DNA of 64,000 nucleotides from DASUSH01 sp963785155 (GCA_963785155.1 CAWAUB010000009.1:62001-126000), one strand, 5' to 3'. Positions 36,163 to 52,326 are shown, numbered from the stretch's first letter. The notes: generated by a model from the letters alone, not told the origin. Made by a program: numbers and translations.

Positions 36163-37238
36163 CCGGCGGCGACCGCTTCGCGCTTCGACTCGAGCGAGCC
36201 GAGGAGGTCGTTCCAGGACTTGTTGAAGGACTCCTTGCCCTCCTCCTGGAGCCGTGCGGCCAGCGCGGCGAGGTCGACCCCGGCGCCCTCGAACTCGCCG
36301 AGCACGTCGCCCGCGTCGCCGCCGTCGGGCGGGATCGACTCGCCGACAGTGCCGTGGTCGGCGTACGCGAGCAGCGTCGGCTCGGGCATCGTGTTGACCG
36401 TCTGCGGCGCCGCGAGGGCGTCGATGTACATCGTGTCCGGGGCGTTCGGGTCCTTGGTCCCGGTGCTGGCGAAGAGCAGGCGCTGGGCCCGCGCTCCCTC
36501 GTTGATCAGCCGCCGGACCCGGTCCGAGCCGATCAGCTCGCGGTAGGCGCGGTAACAGTCCTTGCCGATCGCGATCCCGAGCCGGTTCTTCAGATCGTCG
36601 CCGACCTCGTCGGCGACGGCGACGTCCCAGCGGCTGAGGAAGACCGACGCGACCGACGGCACCGTGCACGCGAGACCCGCCTCGACCCGGCGCTCGAGCC
36701 CCTTCAGGTAGGCGTCGGCGGCGGCGAGGTACTGCGCGTTGTCGAAGAGCAGGGTGACGTTGATCGGGATCCCGGCGAAGATGGACTCCTCGATCGCCGG
36801 CAGACCCGCGGGGGTCCCCGGGATCTTGATGAAGACGTTGCCGGACGCGCGTGAGTGCAGATCGGCGGCCTGGGCGATCGTCGCCTCCGTGTCGTCGGCG
36901 ATCAGCGGCGAGACCTCCAGCGAGACCCAGCCGTCGACGTCGTCCGTGCGCTCGTTGATCGGCTCGAAGAGCTTTGCGGCGCGTGTCAGGTCGGCGATCG
37001 CGAGCTCGAAGAAGAGGTCCTCGCCGGTGAGGCCCTTCTCCTGCAGCTCGGAGATCTGCTCGTCGTAGGCGTCGCCGGAGCCGATCGCCTTGTCGAAGAT
37101 CGTGGGGTTCGAGGTCAGGCCGGTCACCGAGAGGTCCTCGATGTAGCCGTCGAGCACCTGCTCATCGAGCATCTTGCGCGTGATGTTGTCGATCCACAGG
37201 CTCTGGCCGAGCTCGTGGAGCTGCTGGGTCGGCTTCAT
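36159..37238 (-). CDS. tal: Transaldolase
   Basis: Transfers dihydroxyacetone units between sugar phosphates in the non-oxidative pentose phosphate pathway. 359 residues, the actinobacterial/cyanobacterial Tal subfamily (longer than the 220-residue type). Motifs: 'LWIDNITRKML', 'VTGLTSNPTIFDKAI', 'GNVFIKIPGTPAGLPAIEES' with the Schiff-base lysine in 'IKIPGT', 'NVTLLFD' and 'GTKDPNAPDTMYIDALAAP'. Starts at ATG 37238, directly after the transketolase stop, so the two are co-transcribed. Confidence 0.95.
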   Translation of the reverse strand: MKPTQQLHELGQSLWIDNITRKMLDEQVLDGYIEDLSVTGLTSNPTIFDKAIGSGDAYDEQISELQEKGLTGEDLFFELAIADLTRAAKLFEPINERTDDVDGWVSLEVSPLIADDTEATIAQAADLHSRASGNVFIKIPGTPAGLPAIEESIFAGIPINVTLLFDNAQYLAAADAYLKGLERRVEAGLACTVPSVASVFLSRWDVAVADEVGDDLKNRLGIAIGKDCYRAYRELIGSDRVRRLINEGARAQRLLFASTGTKDPNAPDTMYIDALAAPQTVNTMPEPTLLAYADHGTVGESIPPDGGDAGDVLGEFEGAGVDLAALAARLQEEGKESFNKSWNDLLGSLESKREAVAAG

Positions 37239-39340
<2,102 letters not shown>

Positions 39341-39348
39341 CGCCCGCG

Positions 39349-39378
39349 ATCCTAACCGGCATCGGTGGGCATTAGGTT
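39349..39378. promoter_or_regulatory. Divergent leaderless promoters of tkt and rpiA
   Basis: Minus-strand TAGGAT (complement of 39349-39354) lies 8 nt before the tkt ATG, and plus-strand TAGGTT (39373-39378) lies 7 nt before the rpiA GTG at 39386. There is no ribosome site on either side. The two -10 boxes are 18 bp apart, so the promoters cannot be occupied freely at the same time and may compete. Confidence 0.55.
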
Positions 39379-39385
39379 CTCGCCT

Positions 39386-40030
39386 GTGAACGCCGCCGAT
39401 ACGGAGAAGCAAGCGGCCGCCGTTGCAGCGGCCGAGTTCGTCGAGGATGGGATGTCCGTCGGCCTCGGGACCGGCTCGACCGTCGCCTTCCTCCTCCCCG
39501 CGCTCGCCGAGCGCGGACTCGACATCAACTGCGTCGCGACGTCGCACGCGACCGAGGCACAGGCTCGCGATCTCGGCATCGCGGTCGGCCCCTTCGAGGA
39601 CATCGCGCGGCTCGACATCGCGATCGACGGCGCGGATCAGATTTCTCCCGACGGGTGGCTCGTCAAGGGCGGCGGTGGCGCGCACACGCGCGAGAAGATC
39701 GTGGCCGCGGCAGCCGACCGTTTCGTGGTCGTCGCGGACTCGTCGAAGCCGGTCGACGCGATCATCGCGCCGATTCCGCTCGAGCTGCTGCGCTACGGGC
39801 TCGATGCGACGCTCCGGCACCTCGACGGCGAGGCGAAGCTGCGCGACGTGCCCCCCAGCCCCGACGACGGCCTGATCGCCGACTATTCCGGCGAGGTCGG
39901 CGAGCCCGCGGAGCTCGCCGCACGCCTGGCCGCGATCCCAGGCGTGGTTGACCACGGATTGTTCGAGCCCGAGCTCACCGCGACTATCCTGATCGCCCGC
40001 GGCGATGAGCTAGAGCGCCGCGACCTCTGA
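39386..40030 (+). CDS. rpiA: Ribose-5-phosphate isomerase A
   Basis: Interconverts ribose-5-phosphate and ribulose-5-phosphate. 214 residues from GTG 39386 (a GTG at 39365 would add seven residues but would place the -10 box inside the gene). RpiA motifs: 'VGLGTGSTVAFLLPAL' (phosphate loop), 'DLGIAVGPF', 'LDIAIDGADQIS' with the catalytic aspartate, and 'KGGGGAHTREKIVAAAADRF' with the catalytic lysine/glutamate region. It reads divergently from tkt-tal. Confidence 0.94.
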   Translation: MNAADTEKQAAAVAAAEFVEDGMSVGLGTGSTVAFLLPALAERGLDINCVATSHATEAQARDLGIAVGPFEDIARLDIAIDGADQISPDGWLVKGGGGAHTREKIVAAAADRFVVVADSSKPVDAIIAPIPLELLRYGLDATLRHLDGEAKLRDVPPSPDDGLIADYSGEVGEPAELAARLAAIPGVVDHGLFEPELTATILIARGDELERRDL

Positions 40031-40036
40031 AGACCC

Positions 40037-40060
40037 GCGGAGCCTGGCCAGGCGCTCCGC
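40037..40060 (+). terminator. Hairpin after rpiA (possible terminator)
   Basis: GCGGAGC (40037-40043) pairs with GCTCCGC (40054-40060), and the intervening CCTGGCCAGG is itself self-complementary. It lies 7 bp after the rpiA stop. No T tract follows, so it would be an atypical intrinsic terminator. Confidence 0.35.
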
Positions 40061-40111
40061 ACCCCTCCTGAAATGTCGAGGATTCCCGGAAACCGGCTGA
40101 ACAATGGCTCG

Positions 40112-46095
<5,984 letters not shown>

Positions 46096-46115
46096 CTACC
46101 GACGATCGGAGAGCC

Positions 46116-46445
46116 GTGAGCGAAGTAGTCGTGGTTGCGCTGTTCAAGACCCAGGCCGGCAAGCAGGACGAGGCGGCGGAGGCGCTGCTCGACGCGGGAG
46201 CGCAGACGCACGAGGAGGAGGGCTGCCTGGCCTACGCGCTCCACCGCTCCCCGGCCGACCCGACCCAGCTCGCCCTGGTCGAGCGCTGGCGCTCCCAGGA
46301 GGACCTGAACGAGCACTTCACCAAGCCGTACATCCAGGCGCTCGGCGAACGCGCGGCCGAGGTCCTGGACGGAGCGCCGCAGGTCCAAATCCTCGAGCCG
46401 GTGCCGGGCGGCGACCCGGCGAAGGGAACGCTCGCCGGTAGTTAG
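46116..46445 (+). CDS. Antibiotic-biosynthesis-monooxygenase (ABM) domain protein
   Basis: 109 residues from GTG 46116, with GGAGAG just upstream. The ferredoxin-like ABM fold is suggested by 'VVVVALFKTQAGKQDEAAEA', 'HEEEGCLAYALHRSPADPT' and 'ALVERWRSQEDLNEHFTKPY'. Proteins of this family include quinol monooxygenases and heme-degrading enzymes as well as many of unknown role. Located 20 bp after gltD. Its end overlaps the convergent pgl stop by 4 bp. Confidence 0.85.
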   Translation: MSEVVVVALFKTQAGKQDEAAEALLDAGAQTHEEEGCLAYALHRSPADPTQLALVERWRSQEDLNEHFTKPYIQALGERAAEVLDGAPQVQILEPVPGGDPAKGTLAGS

Positions 46446-47047
46446 TCGCCGGCCGCGGCGCGGTCGGCGATGATCAGGCCGTCGGCCGCTTCGACGCGGC
46501 CGGCGGGGATCGAGTGGTCGCCGGCGCGCAGCTTGGTCAGTGCGTCCTGCTTCTCCTCGCCCGTGACGAGCATGAGGATCTTTCGAGCGGCGCCGATCGT
46601 CGGGTAGGTCAGGGTCATGCGGTGGCGGCCCTGATACTCGCCGCCGGTGATCGCGACGCGGCGGTCGGTGACCTCGAGAACTGGATCGCCGGGAACGAGC
46701 GAGGCGGTGTGGCCGTCGGGGCCGAGGCCGAGGTGGATCAGGTCGATCGCATCCGGAAGGGATCCCGCGTAGCGCTCGGCGGCGGCCTCGACGTCATCGT
46801 CGTTGACCGGCATGGGCAGCAGCCGCTCGTGGGCGCTCGCGGAGAGGTTCTCGTCCAGGTGGGTCAGGTTGCGGTCGGGGTCGCCCTCAGGCGCGATCCG
46901 CTCGTCGACCTGGAAGATCGCCGTCCCCGGCTCACCGAGGGCGTCGGGGTCCAGCAGGTCGAGCATCTTCCACGGACTGCGGCCGCCGCTCAGAGCGATC
47001 GTGAAGGAGCTGCTGCCGAGGGCGTCGCGGGCCGCCTCCTCGATCAC
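46442..47047 (-). CDS. pgl: 6-phosphogluconolactonase (start uncertain)
   Basis: Hydrolyses 6-phosphogluconolactone in the oxidative pentose phosphate pathway. The frame from GTG 47047 gives 201 residues with 'FTIALSGGRSPWKMLDLL', 'IFQVDERIAPEGDPDRNLT', 'LIHLGLGPDGHTASLVPGD' and 'MTLTYPTI', all conserved in DevB/Pgl. Upstream in the same frame, residues VVPLDWAYEVAGDADAAAKR look like the family's first helix but no ATG/GTG/TTG precedes them, so the true start may be a CTG near 47094 or be hidden by an error. Follows gnd closely on the same strand. Confidence 0.88.
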   Translation of the reverse strand: MIEEAARDALGSSSFTIALSGGRSPWKMLDLLDPDALGEPGTAIFQVDERIAPEGDPDRNLTHLDENLSASAHERLLPMPVNDDDVEAAAERYAGSLPDAIDLIHLGLGPDGHTASLVPGDPVLEVTDRRVAITGGEYQGRHRMTLTYPTIGAARKILMLVTGEEKQDALTKLRAGDHSIPAGRVEAADGLIIADRAAAGD

Positions 47048-47112
47048 CTCGGCCGCGCGCTTGGCCGCGGCATCAGCGTCGCCGGCGACCTCGTAGGCCC
47101 AGTCCAGCGGAA

Positions 47113-48129
47113 CTACTCCTTCTTCTCGTCGTGCCCGCCGAACTGCTTGCGCATCGCAGACTGGATCTTGTTCGAGTACTCGTCGAGATCCCGTGACGCG
47201 AAGCGGGAGTAGAGCGCATTGGTGAGGACGGGCGCGGGCACGCCCTCGTCGACGGCGGCGATGGAGGTCCAGCGGCCCTCGCCGGAGTCGGAGACCCGGC
47301 CCTCGAACTCCTCGAGGGTCGGCGAGTCGACCAGCGCGGCGGCGGTCAGATCGAGCAGCCAGGAGCCGACGACGCTGCCCCGGCGCCAGACCTCGGCGAC
47401 CTCGGGGATGTCGATCTCGTACTGGTAGAACTCGGGGCGATCGAGCGGGGCCGTCTCGGCGTCAGCATCGCGCTGCTTCAGGCCCGCGTCGGCGTTCTTG
47501 ATGATGTTCAGGCCCTCGCCGTAGGCGGCCATGATCCCGTACTCGATCCCGTTGTGGACCATCTTCACGAAGTGGCCCGCGCCATTGGGGCCGCAGTGCA
47601 GGTAGCCGTTCTCAGCGGTTGACGGATCGCCGTCGCGGCCGGGGGTGCGCTCCGCCGACTCCACGCCGGGGGCGATCGTCTTGAAGATCGGGTCCAGTCG
47701 CTCGACGGCCTCGTCAGGCCCGCCGATCATCAGGCAGTAACCGCGCTCCAGGCCGAAGACGCCGCCACTGGTGCCGCAGTCGATGTAGTCGATCCCCTTC
47801 TTCCCCACCTCGGCCGCCCGGCGGATGTCGTCGTGGTAGTAGGAGTTGCCGCCGTCGATGATCGCGTCGCCGGACTCGAGGTGCTCGGCGAGGTCCGTCA
47901 CCGTCGACTGGGTGATGTCACCGGCGGGAACCATGATCCAGGCCGCGCGCGGCTTGTCGAGCTTGGCGACGAAGTCCTCGAGCGAGTCGGCGCCGGTCGC
48001 TCCGTCCTCGGCCAGCGCCTTGACCGCGTCCTGGCTGACGTCGTAGACGACGCAGTCGTGGCCGTCGCGCATCAGCCGGCGCACGATCCCCGCGCCCATC
48101 CGTCCGAGTCCGATCATCCCGAGCTGCAT
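47113..48129 (-). CDS. gnd: 6-phosphogluconate dehydrogenase (short, decarboxylating type)
   Basis: Oxidises and decarboxylates 6-phosphogluconate to ribulose-5-phosphate. 338 residues: 'MQLGMIGLGRMGAGIVRRLM' (Rossmann), 'DAIIDGGNSYYHDDIRRA', 'IDCGTSGGVFGLERGYCLMI' and 'GAGHFVKMVHNGIEYGIMAA' with the catalytic lysine. It is the short form of about 300-340 residues rather than the 470-residue E. coli type; in that group NAD+ is often preferred, but cofactor use here is not proven. Start ATG 48129; TAGGTT 8 nt upstream, with TTGACA further up. Confidence 0.94.
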   Translation of the reverse strand: MQLGMIGLGRMGAGIVRRLMRDGHDCVVYDVSQDAVKALAEDGATGADSLEDFVAKLDKPRAAWIMVPAGDITQSTVTDLAEHLESGDAIIDGGNSYYHDDIRRAAEVGKKGIDYIDCGTSGGVFGLERGYCLMIGGPDEAVERLDPIFKTIAPGVESAERTPGRDGDPSTAENGYLHCGPNGAGHFVKMVHNGIEYGIMAAYGEGLNIIKNADAGLKQRDADAETAPLDRPEFYQYEIDIPEVAEVWRRGSVVGSWLLDLTAAALVDSPTLEEFEGRVSDSGEGRWTSIAAVDEGVPAPVLTNALYSRFASRDLDEYSNKIQSAMRKQFGGHDEKKE

Positions 48130-48137
48130 CGCTGCGC

Positions 48138-48182
48138 AACCTATCGCGCTGCCCGCCTTCGATGTCAACACCTGGTTAGTCT
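48138..48182. promoter_or_regulatory. Divergent leaderless promoters of gnd and zwf
   Basis: For gnd: TTGACA (complement of 48163-48168), 19 bp, then TAGGTT (complement of 48138-48143), 8 nt before ATG 48129. For zwf: TAGTCT (48177-48182) 7 nt before TTG 48190, with no clear -35 box. Neither start has a Shine-Dalgarno sequence. Confidence 0.6.
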
Positions 48183-48189
48183 GGCGCCC

Positions 48190-49575
48190 TTGGCAGCGTC
48201 CGCGGACACCCTCGTCATCTTCGGGATCAGCGGCGACCTGGCGAAGAAGATGACCTTCCAGGCGCTCTACCGGCTCGAGCGCCGAGGCGAGCTCGACTGC
48301 CGGATCATCGGCGTCGCGATCGACGAGTGGGACGACGAGTCGCTGCGCAAGCACGCCCGGGAGTCGGTCGAGGCCGTTGAGAAGGGGCCGGTCGACGAAA
48401 AGGTCATCGAGAGCCTGCTCGGCCGCCTCTCCTACATCCAGGGCGACTACGCGAAGCCGGAAACGTTCTCCACGTTGAAGAAGGCGCTTGGCCGCGCCGC
48501 CTCCGTCGTCTACTACCTGGAGATCCCGCCGTCGCTCTTCGGCACGGTGATCAGGGGACTCGGCGACGCCGGGCTCACCGATGGCGCGCGGGTGGTCGTC
48601 GAGAAGCCGTTCGGCCATGACCTCGACTCGGCCCGAGCCCTGAACGCCGAGCTACACGAGGTGATCGACGAGTCGCAGCTCCTGCGGATCGACCACTTCC
48701 TCGGCAAGGAGCCGGTGATGGACATCACCTACCTCCGCTTCGCCAACACCATCCTCGAGCCGGTCTGGAACCGCAACTACGTCGACTCGGTCCAGATCAC
48801 GATGGCCGAGGACTTCGGCGTCGAGGACCGCGGCTCGTTCTACGACGCAGTGGGCACTCTGCGCGACGTGGTTCAGAACCATCTGCTCCAGGTCCTCGCC
48901 CTGGTCGCGATGGAGCCGCCCTCAGCGGGCCCCGCCGACAAGGACGCGATCCGCCATCGCAAGGCGGATTTGTTCCAGGCGATGCCGGACGCCGACCCCG
49001 GCCGGTACGTGCGCGGCCGGTACGACGGCTACCTCGACGTCCCCGGGGTCGCGAAGGACTCGAACACGGAGACGTTCGTCGCGCTCAAGCTGGAAATCGA
49101 CAACTGGCGCTGGGACGGAGTGCCATTCTTCATCCGCGCCGGCAAGTCGATGCCCGTGGAAGTGACGGAGGTCCGGGTCGTCTTCAAGAAGCCGCCGAAA
49201 CTGGGCATCGGCACCGGCGACACCGACGCCGACATGCTGATCCTGCGGATCAAGCCGGAGCCGGGGGCGGAGCTCTGCCTGCTCTCGAAGAAGCCCGGCT
49301 CGGAGGACCTGCAGAAGGTGCACCTCGACCTCTCCTTCGAGGATCAGGTCGGCGAGGAGCCGGAGCCATACGAGCGGCTGATCCGCGACGCCCTCGTCGG
49401 CGACACCCACCTCTTCCCGAACCAGGCGTCGATCGAGGAGACCTGGCGGATCGTCCAGCCCCTCCTCGACAGCCCCAGCCCGATCGAGCCCTACGAGCAG
49501 GGCAGCTGGGGCCCGGAGGCCGCAAGCCACCTCCTCCACGGCCACGGCGGCTGGCGCAAGCCGTGGATGCCGTAG
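48190..49575 (+). CDS. zwf: Glucose-6-phosphate dehydrogenase
   Basis: First step of the oxidative pentose phosphate pathway. 461 residues from TTG 48190, placed by the -10 box and by the N-terminus LAASADTLVIFGISGDLAKK (nucleotide-binding 'FGxSGDLAKK'). Other signatures: 'VVVEKPFGHDLDSARALN', the active-site motif 'RIDHFLGKEP', 'MAEDFGVEDRGSFYDAVG' and 'PFFIRAGKSMPVEVTEV'. Intact frame. Divergent from gnd. Confidence 0.95.
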   Translation: MAASADTLVIFGISGDLAKKMTFQALYRLERRGELDCRIIGVAIDEWDDESLRKHARESVEAVEKGPVDEKVIESLLGRLSYIQGDYAKPETFSTLKKALGRAASVVYYLEIPPSLFGTVIRGLGDAGLTDGARVVVEKPFGHDLDSARALNAELHEVIDESQLLRIDHFLGKEPVMDITYLRFANTILEPVWNRNYVDSVQITMAEDFGVEDRGSFYDAVGTLRDVVQNHLLQVLALVAMEPPSAGPADKDAIRHRKADLFQAMPDADPGRYVRGRYDGYLDVPGVAKDSNTETFVALKLEIDNWRWDGVPFFIRAGKSMPVEVTEVRVVFKKPPKLGIGTGDTDADMLILRIKPEPGAELCLLSKKPGSEDLQKVHLDLSFEDQVGEEPEPYERLIRDALVGDTHLFPNQASIEETWRIVQPLLDSPSPIEPYEQGSWGPEAASHLLHGHGGWRKPWMP

Positions 49576-49576
49576 C

Positions 49577-49950
49577 TCAGGCCGCCTGACGGCGGCCCGC
49601 GAGCGCGGTCAGCATCCCGCCGACCCGCTCCGCCTCATACCGAATCTCGTAGTGGCTGACCCGGATCGCGGTGCGGCCGGCGATGAGGTGCGCCTGCATG
49701 CGGCTGTTGTCCTGGGCCTGGCGGGCTGGGGTGCGGTGATAGCGCCAGCCGTCGGTCGTCGACGACTTGAGGATGCCCCGGCAAGTGGAAGTCGACTAGG
49801 CCTCCCAATTGGACCTGGGTCTCGGGGAGCAGCAGGCCGGCCTTGCGGACGATGCGCAGGAAGCGGCGCTCGAGCTCGGTGAGGCGGTAGGGTCGGTCGA
49901 GGGTCTTCAGAGAACCGCGGTGGATCAGCTGGACGTGGGCGATCACCCAA
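49577..49950 (-). pseudogene. DUF559-domain nuclease-like remnant, truncated and frameshifted
   Basis: The upstream part of one minus frame reads RPYRLTELERRFLRIVRKAG then LLLPETQVQLGGLVDFHLPG, and another frame continues 'DGWRYHRTPARQAQDNSRMQ', 'AHLIAGRTAIRVSHYEIRYE' and a terminus 'GRRQAA' at TGA 49577-49579. Together these match the C-terminal Vsr-like DUF559 domain often fused to AbiEi-like antitoxin domains. A break lies near 49780, where the conserved acidic core ('EVDG') is damaged, and the N-terminal half is absent; upstream DNA holds the tandem repeats instead. This looks like a decayed accessory gene rather than only a sequencing error. Confidence 0.65.
49580..49597 (+). terminator. 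GC hairpin directly after zwf
   Basis: GGCCGCC (49580-49586), loop TGAC, GGCGGCC (49591-49597). It starts 4 bp after the zwf stop. No T tract. The same bases also encode the end of the DUF559 remnant on the other strand. Confidence 0.4.
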
Positions 49951-50168
49951 TGCGGTGCTTTCGAGCGAGTCCCGGCTAGCTTGTGAAGGTAACCGGGGCC
50001 ATCACCCCGTTAAGGCTATGACGCGGTGCTGGGCTTGCTCGCCGAGCACTCCCCAATGCGCTTGTGAGCTCGAATCTTGTGAAGGATTAGGTCCCCCATC
50101 GGGCCGTACCTTAAAGGCATCAGGGGCTGGGAATTCGCCCCCGTGCACTCCCTTAATGCGCTGTTTTT
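49946..50168. repeat. Tandem ~100-bp structured repeat (two units and a partial third)
   Basis: Shared words recur at about 100-bp spacing: AATGCG at 49949, 50055 and 50155; CTTGTGAAGG at 49980 and 50076; CCATC at 49999 and 50096; GCTGGG at 50028 and 50126. Between GAAGG and the TTAA-like end each unit can form a hairpin with loop CCATC: TAACCGGGG with CCCCGTTA (49990-50012), and TTAGGTCCC with GGG..ACCTTAA (50087-50114). The stem sequences differ but the pairing is kept. The third unit stops after AATGCGCTG in a run of five T (50164-50168). No coding sense in either strand. This accounts for the largest gene-free stretch of the window. Confidence 0.6.
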
Positions 50169-50189
50169 CGGCCTCGGGCGTGCGGAGCC

Positions 50190-51179
50190 CTAGCGCTTCC
50201 GCTTCACCAGCAGCGACGCGCCGATTGCGCCGCCGAGGTCGCCGAGGGCGGCCAGACGGAAGGCGGGTGGGTTGGCGCTGGTGAAGAGGCTCTTCATCAT
50301 CTGCTTCTCGATGTCCTTGCCGAAGCGCTCGCCGAAGCGGTCGCCGAGCCCGCCGCCGATGACGACCGCCTCGACGTCGAGGACGTTGAGGGCGGAGGCG
50401 ACGCCGGTGCCGATCGCCTTGACCGCCTCGTCGAGCAGTTCCTCGGTCATCTCGTCGCCGTGGTCGAGGGCGCGTGCCCAGATGCCGGAGGTGAGCCGGT
50501 CGCGGCCCCTCTCCTCCATGATCTCGAAGAGCTTCGTCTTCTCGCCCTTGTCGACGAGCTTGCGAGCGCGGTTCTCCATCGCGGCGCGGCCGGCGTAGGC
50601 CTCCATGCAGCCCTTGCGGCCACAGGGGCAGCGGCGCCCGCCGCGCTTGACGACGATGTGGCCGATCTCACCGGCTGCACCGCGGCCGAGCCAGGGCTTG
50701 CCGTTCAGGATGATCCCGCCGCCGACGCCGGTGCCCCACCAGACGCCGAGCAGTGAGTCGAACTCGCGGCCGGCGCCAAGGCTGAATTCGCCGTCGACGG
50801 CAACCTGGACGTCGTTGCCGAGCCGGACCTCGGTTCCGAGCGCCTCCTTGAGGCGCGGGGCGAGCGGGTAGGAGCCGGCCCATCCCGGCAGGTTCTTCGC
50901 GCTTGAGACCGTCCCGGTCGCGTCGTCGGCCGCACCGGGTGAGCCGATCCCGACACCGCGCAGCTTCTTGGTGTCGATCCCGGCCGCTGCGGCCGAGGCC
51001 AGCAGCAGCTCGGCCATCGCATCGGCGACGTCCTTGGGGCCGCCACTCGTGGGCGTCGGCCCGCGCGCCTCGCCGAGCACCTTGTTGCGGCCGTCGACGA
51101 CGACGGCCTGGATCTTCGTCCCGCCGAGGTCGATCCCGCCGCGGGCGGCGCTCGAACGGCTTGAGGTCGAGGCTGCGAT
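50190..51179 (-). CDS. ROK-family sugar kinase (glucokinase-like)
   Basis: About 330 residues. ATP-binding motif 'GIDLGGTKIQAVVVDG', 'VGIGSPGAADDATGTV', 'VRLGNDVQVAVDGEFSLGAG' with the catalytic aspartate, 'GTGVGGGIILNGKPWLGRG', the zinc-binding CPCGRKGCMEAYAG and 'VVIGGGLGDRFGE' define the ROK family. Probably phosphorylates glucose and so feeds zwf and pgi. The start is unclear: no ATG/GTG lies close to GGIDLGG. TAGGTT (complement of 51187-51192) stands 7 nt before an ATC codon at 51177-51179, which I give as the boundary; TTG at 51188 is an alternative but overlaps the -10 box. Confidence 0.88.
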   Translation of the reverse strand: MAASTSSRSSAARGGIDLGGTKIQAVVVDGRNKVLGEARGPTPTSGGPKDVADAMAELLLASAAAAGIDTKKLRGVGIGSPGAADDATGTVSSAKNLPGWAGSYPLAPRLKEALGTEVRLGNDVQVAVDGEFSLGAGREFDSLLGVWWGTGVGGGIILNGKPWLGRGAAGEIGHIVVKRGGRRCPCGRKGCMEAYAGRAAMENRARKLVDKGEKTKLFEIMEERGRDRLTSGIWARALDHGDEMTEELLDEAVKAIGTGVASALNVLDVEAVVIGGGLGDRFGERFGKDIEKQMMKSLFTSANPPAFRLAALGDLGGAIGASLLVKRKR

Positions 51180-51210
51180 AGGCGGCAACCTACCGCGCCT
51201 CGGTCCGTCG

Positions 51211-52320
51211 GTGGGAGCGCCGGTGATCTACGGTGCGCGGATCGCAGGCGATCCCCTCGACGGCCTCGACGAAGCACTCGCGCTCCATCGCGAGTTCGTC
51301 ACGACGCGGTCGCCGGCGTACGCTCGAATGCTCGACCTGATCCGGACCCGGGCCGATGGCGATTTCGGCGAGCGGCTGCGGGCCGCCTGGAGCGATCGCG
51401 AGTTCGGTCCGTTCTTCGAGCGCCCCCTCCTGATCCTCACCGCGTTTCGCGACGACGCTCTTCGCGAAGGCGACGACCACCCGCTCTGGGCCGGCCTCGC
51501 CGCCCGCGATCCCGATGTCAACACGATCACCGAGGAGCGTCTCGACGACGCCTCCGCTCCCGGCCGCGAACATTTCTGGCGATCGCTTTCCACCCGTTAC
51601 GTGCAGACGAACGATCCCTCGCGAGCGGTCGCGTGGATGTGGCCCGCGGCCCTTGCCGGTGAGGCCGCGCCGGAACGGTCCTTCGACCTCCACGACTTCG
51701 GCGCGAGCGCCGGGCTCAACCTCGTCGCCGACCGCCTGCCCTGGGTCTGGAAGGAGCGCGACGGCACCCCGATCGAACCGGCCACGGTCCCGCCGATCGC
51801 CTCGCGCCACGGCTATGACCTGCGGCCCCTCGACCTCCGCGACGCCGCCGATGCGCGATGGCTCGAGGCGCTGATCTGGCCGGGGCAGCGCGACCGACTG
51901 GAGCGCTTCGAGGAGGGACTGGCGGCCTTCCGCGCCGTCGTCGGCGACGACGGGCCCCTGGTCGAGACGGCGAGCGTGGACGACGTCGCGCTCGCCCTCG
52001 AGCCCCAGACCGCGGACGGTAACCGCGGGCTCGCCTACCAGTCGATCATGCACGACTACCTGCCCGATGACGTCCGGGGCCGCTACGAGGAAGCGCTTCG
52101 CGACTGGCTCCGCCGCTCCGACCCCGGCGCGGCCCTCTGGGTCGAGTTCGAGCTCGCCGAGGGCGCGGAGGACTCCGAGTCCGCGGTCGGGATCTCGGTC
52201 CACCTCTCGACAGGCGACGAGCTCGAGTCGCTCATGCTCGCCCGCTGTGGCCCTCACCCTCGGGTGCTCCGCGTCGACCGCGACGCGGTTGCGCGTTTCC
52301 GGGCCCTCCTCACCGCCTGA
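51211..52320 (+). CDS. DUF2332 family protein (first paralog)
   Basis: 369 residues from GTG 51211 (GTG 51223 is also possible). The family is recognised from 'FDLHDFGASAGLNLVADRLP', which resembles a SAM-methyltransferase glycine-rich loop, plus 'YQSIMHDYLPDD' and a C-terminal 'LARCGPHPRVLRVD'. DUF2332 proteins look like Rossmann-fold methyltransferases, but their activity is unknown. A second copy lies at 60823. It is divergent from the ROK kinase and converges with the phospholipase gene. Confidence 0.85.
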   Translation: MGAPVIYGARIAGDPLDGLDEALALHREFVTTRSPAYARMLDLIRTRADGDFGERLRAAWSDREFGPFFERPLLILTAFRDDALREGDDHPLWAGLAARDPDVNTITEERLDDASAPGREHFWRSLSTRYVQTNDPSRAVAWMWPAALAGEAAPERSFDLHDFGASAGLNLVADRLPWVWKERDGTPIEPATVPPIASRHGYDLRPLDLRDAADARWLEALIWPGQRDRLERFEEGLAAFRAVVGDDGPLVETASVDDVALALEPQTADGNRGLAYQSIMHDYLPDDVRGRYEEALRDWLRRSDPGAALWVEFELAEGAEDSESAVGISVHLSTGDELESLMLARCGPHPRVLRVDRDAVARFRALLTA

Positions 52321-52326
52321 GCGGGC

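Noticed and set aside
34657..36669. A long frame that would join DUF899 to a membrane protein
   Set aside because: The stretch between them is low-complexity, covers the operator palindrome and the HhH gene, and DUF899 has its own ribosome site and ATG.
40031..40111. A possible small gene or RNA between rpiA and gltB
   Set aside because: Only 81 bp, containing one hairpin and no reading frame with a start and ribosome site.
49946..50168. Known riboswitch classes (glycine, c-di-GMP, TPP, cobalamin, fluoride, ykkC) for the tandem repeat
   Set aside because: None of their consensus cores is visible in either strand; attC-like core pairs (RYYYAAC/GTTRRRY) match only partly.
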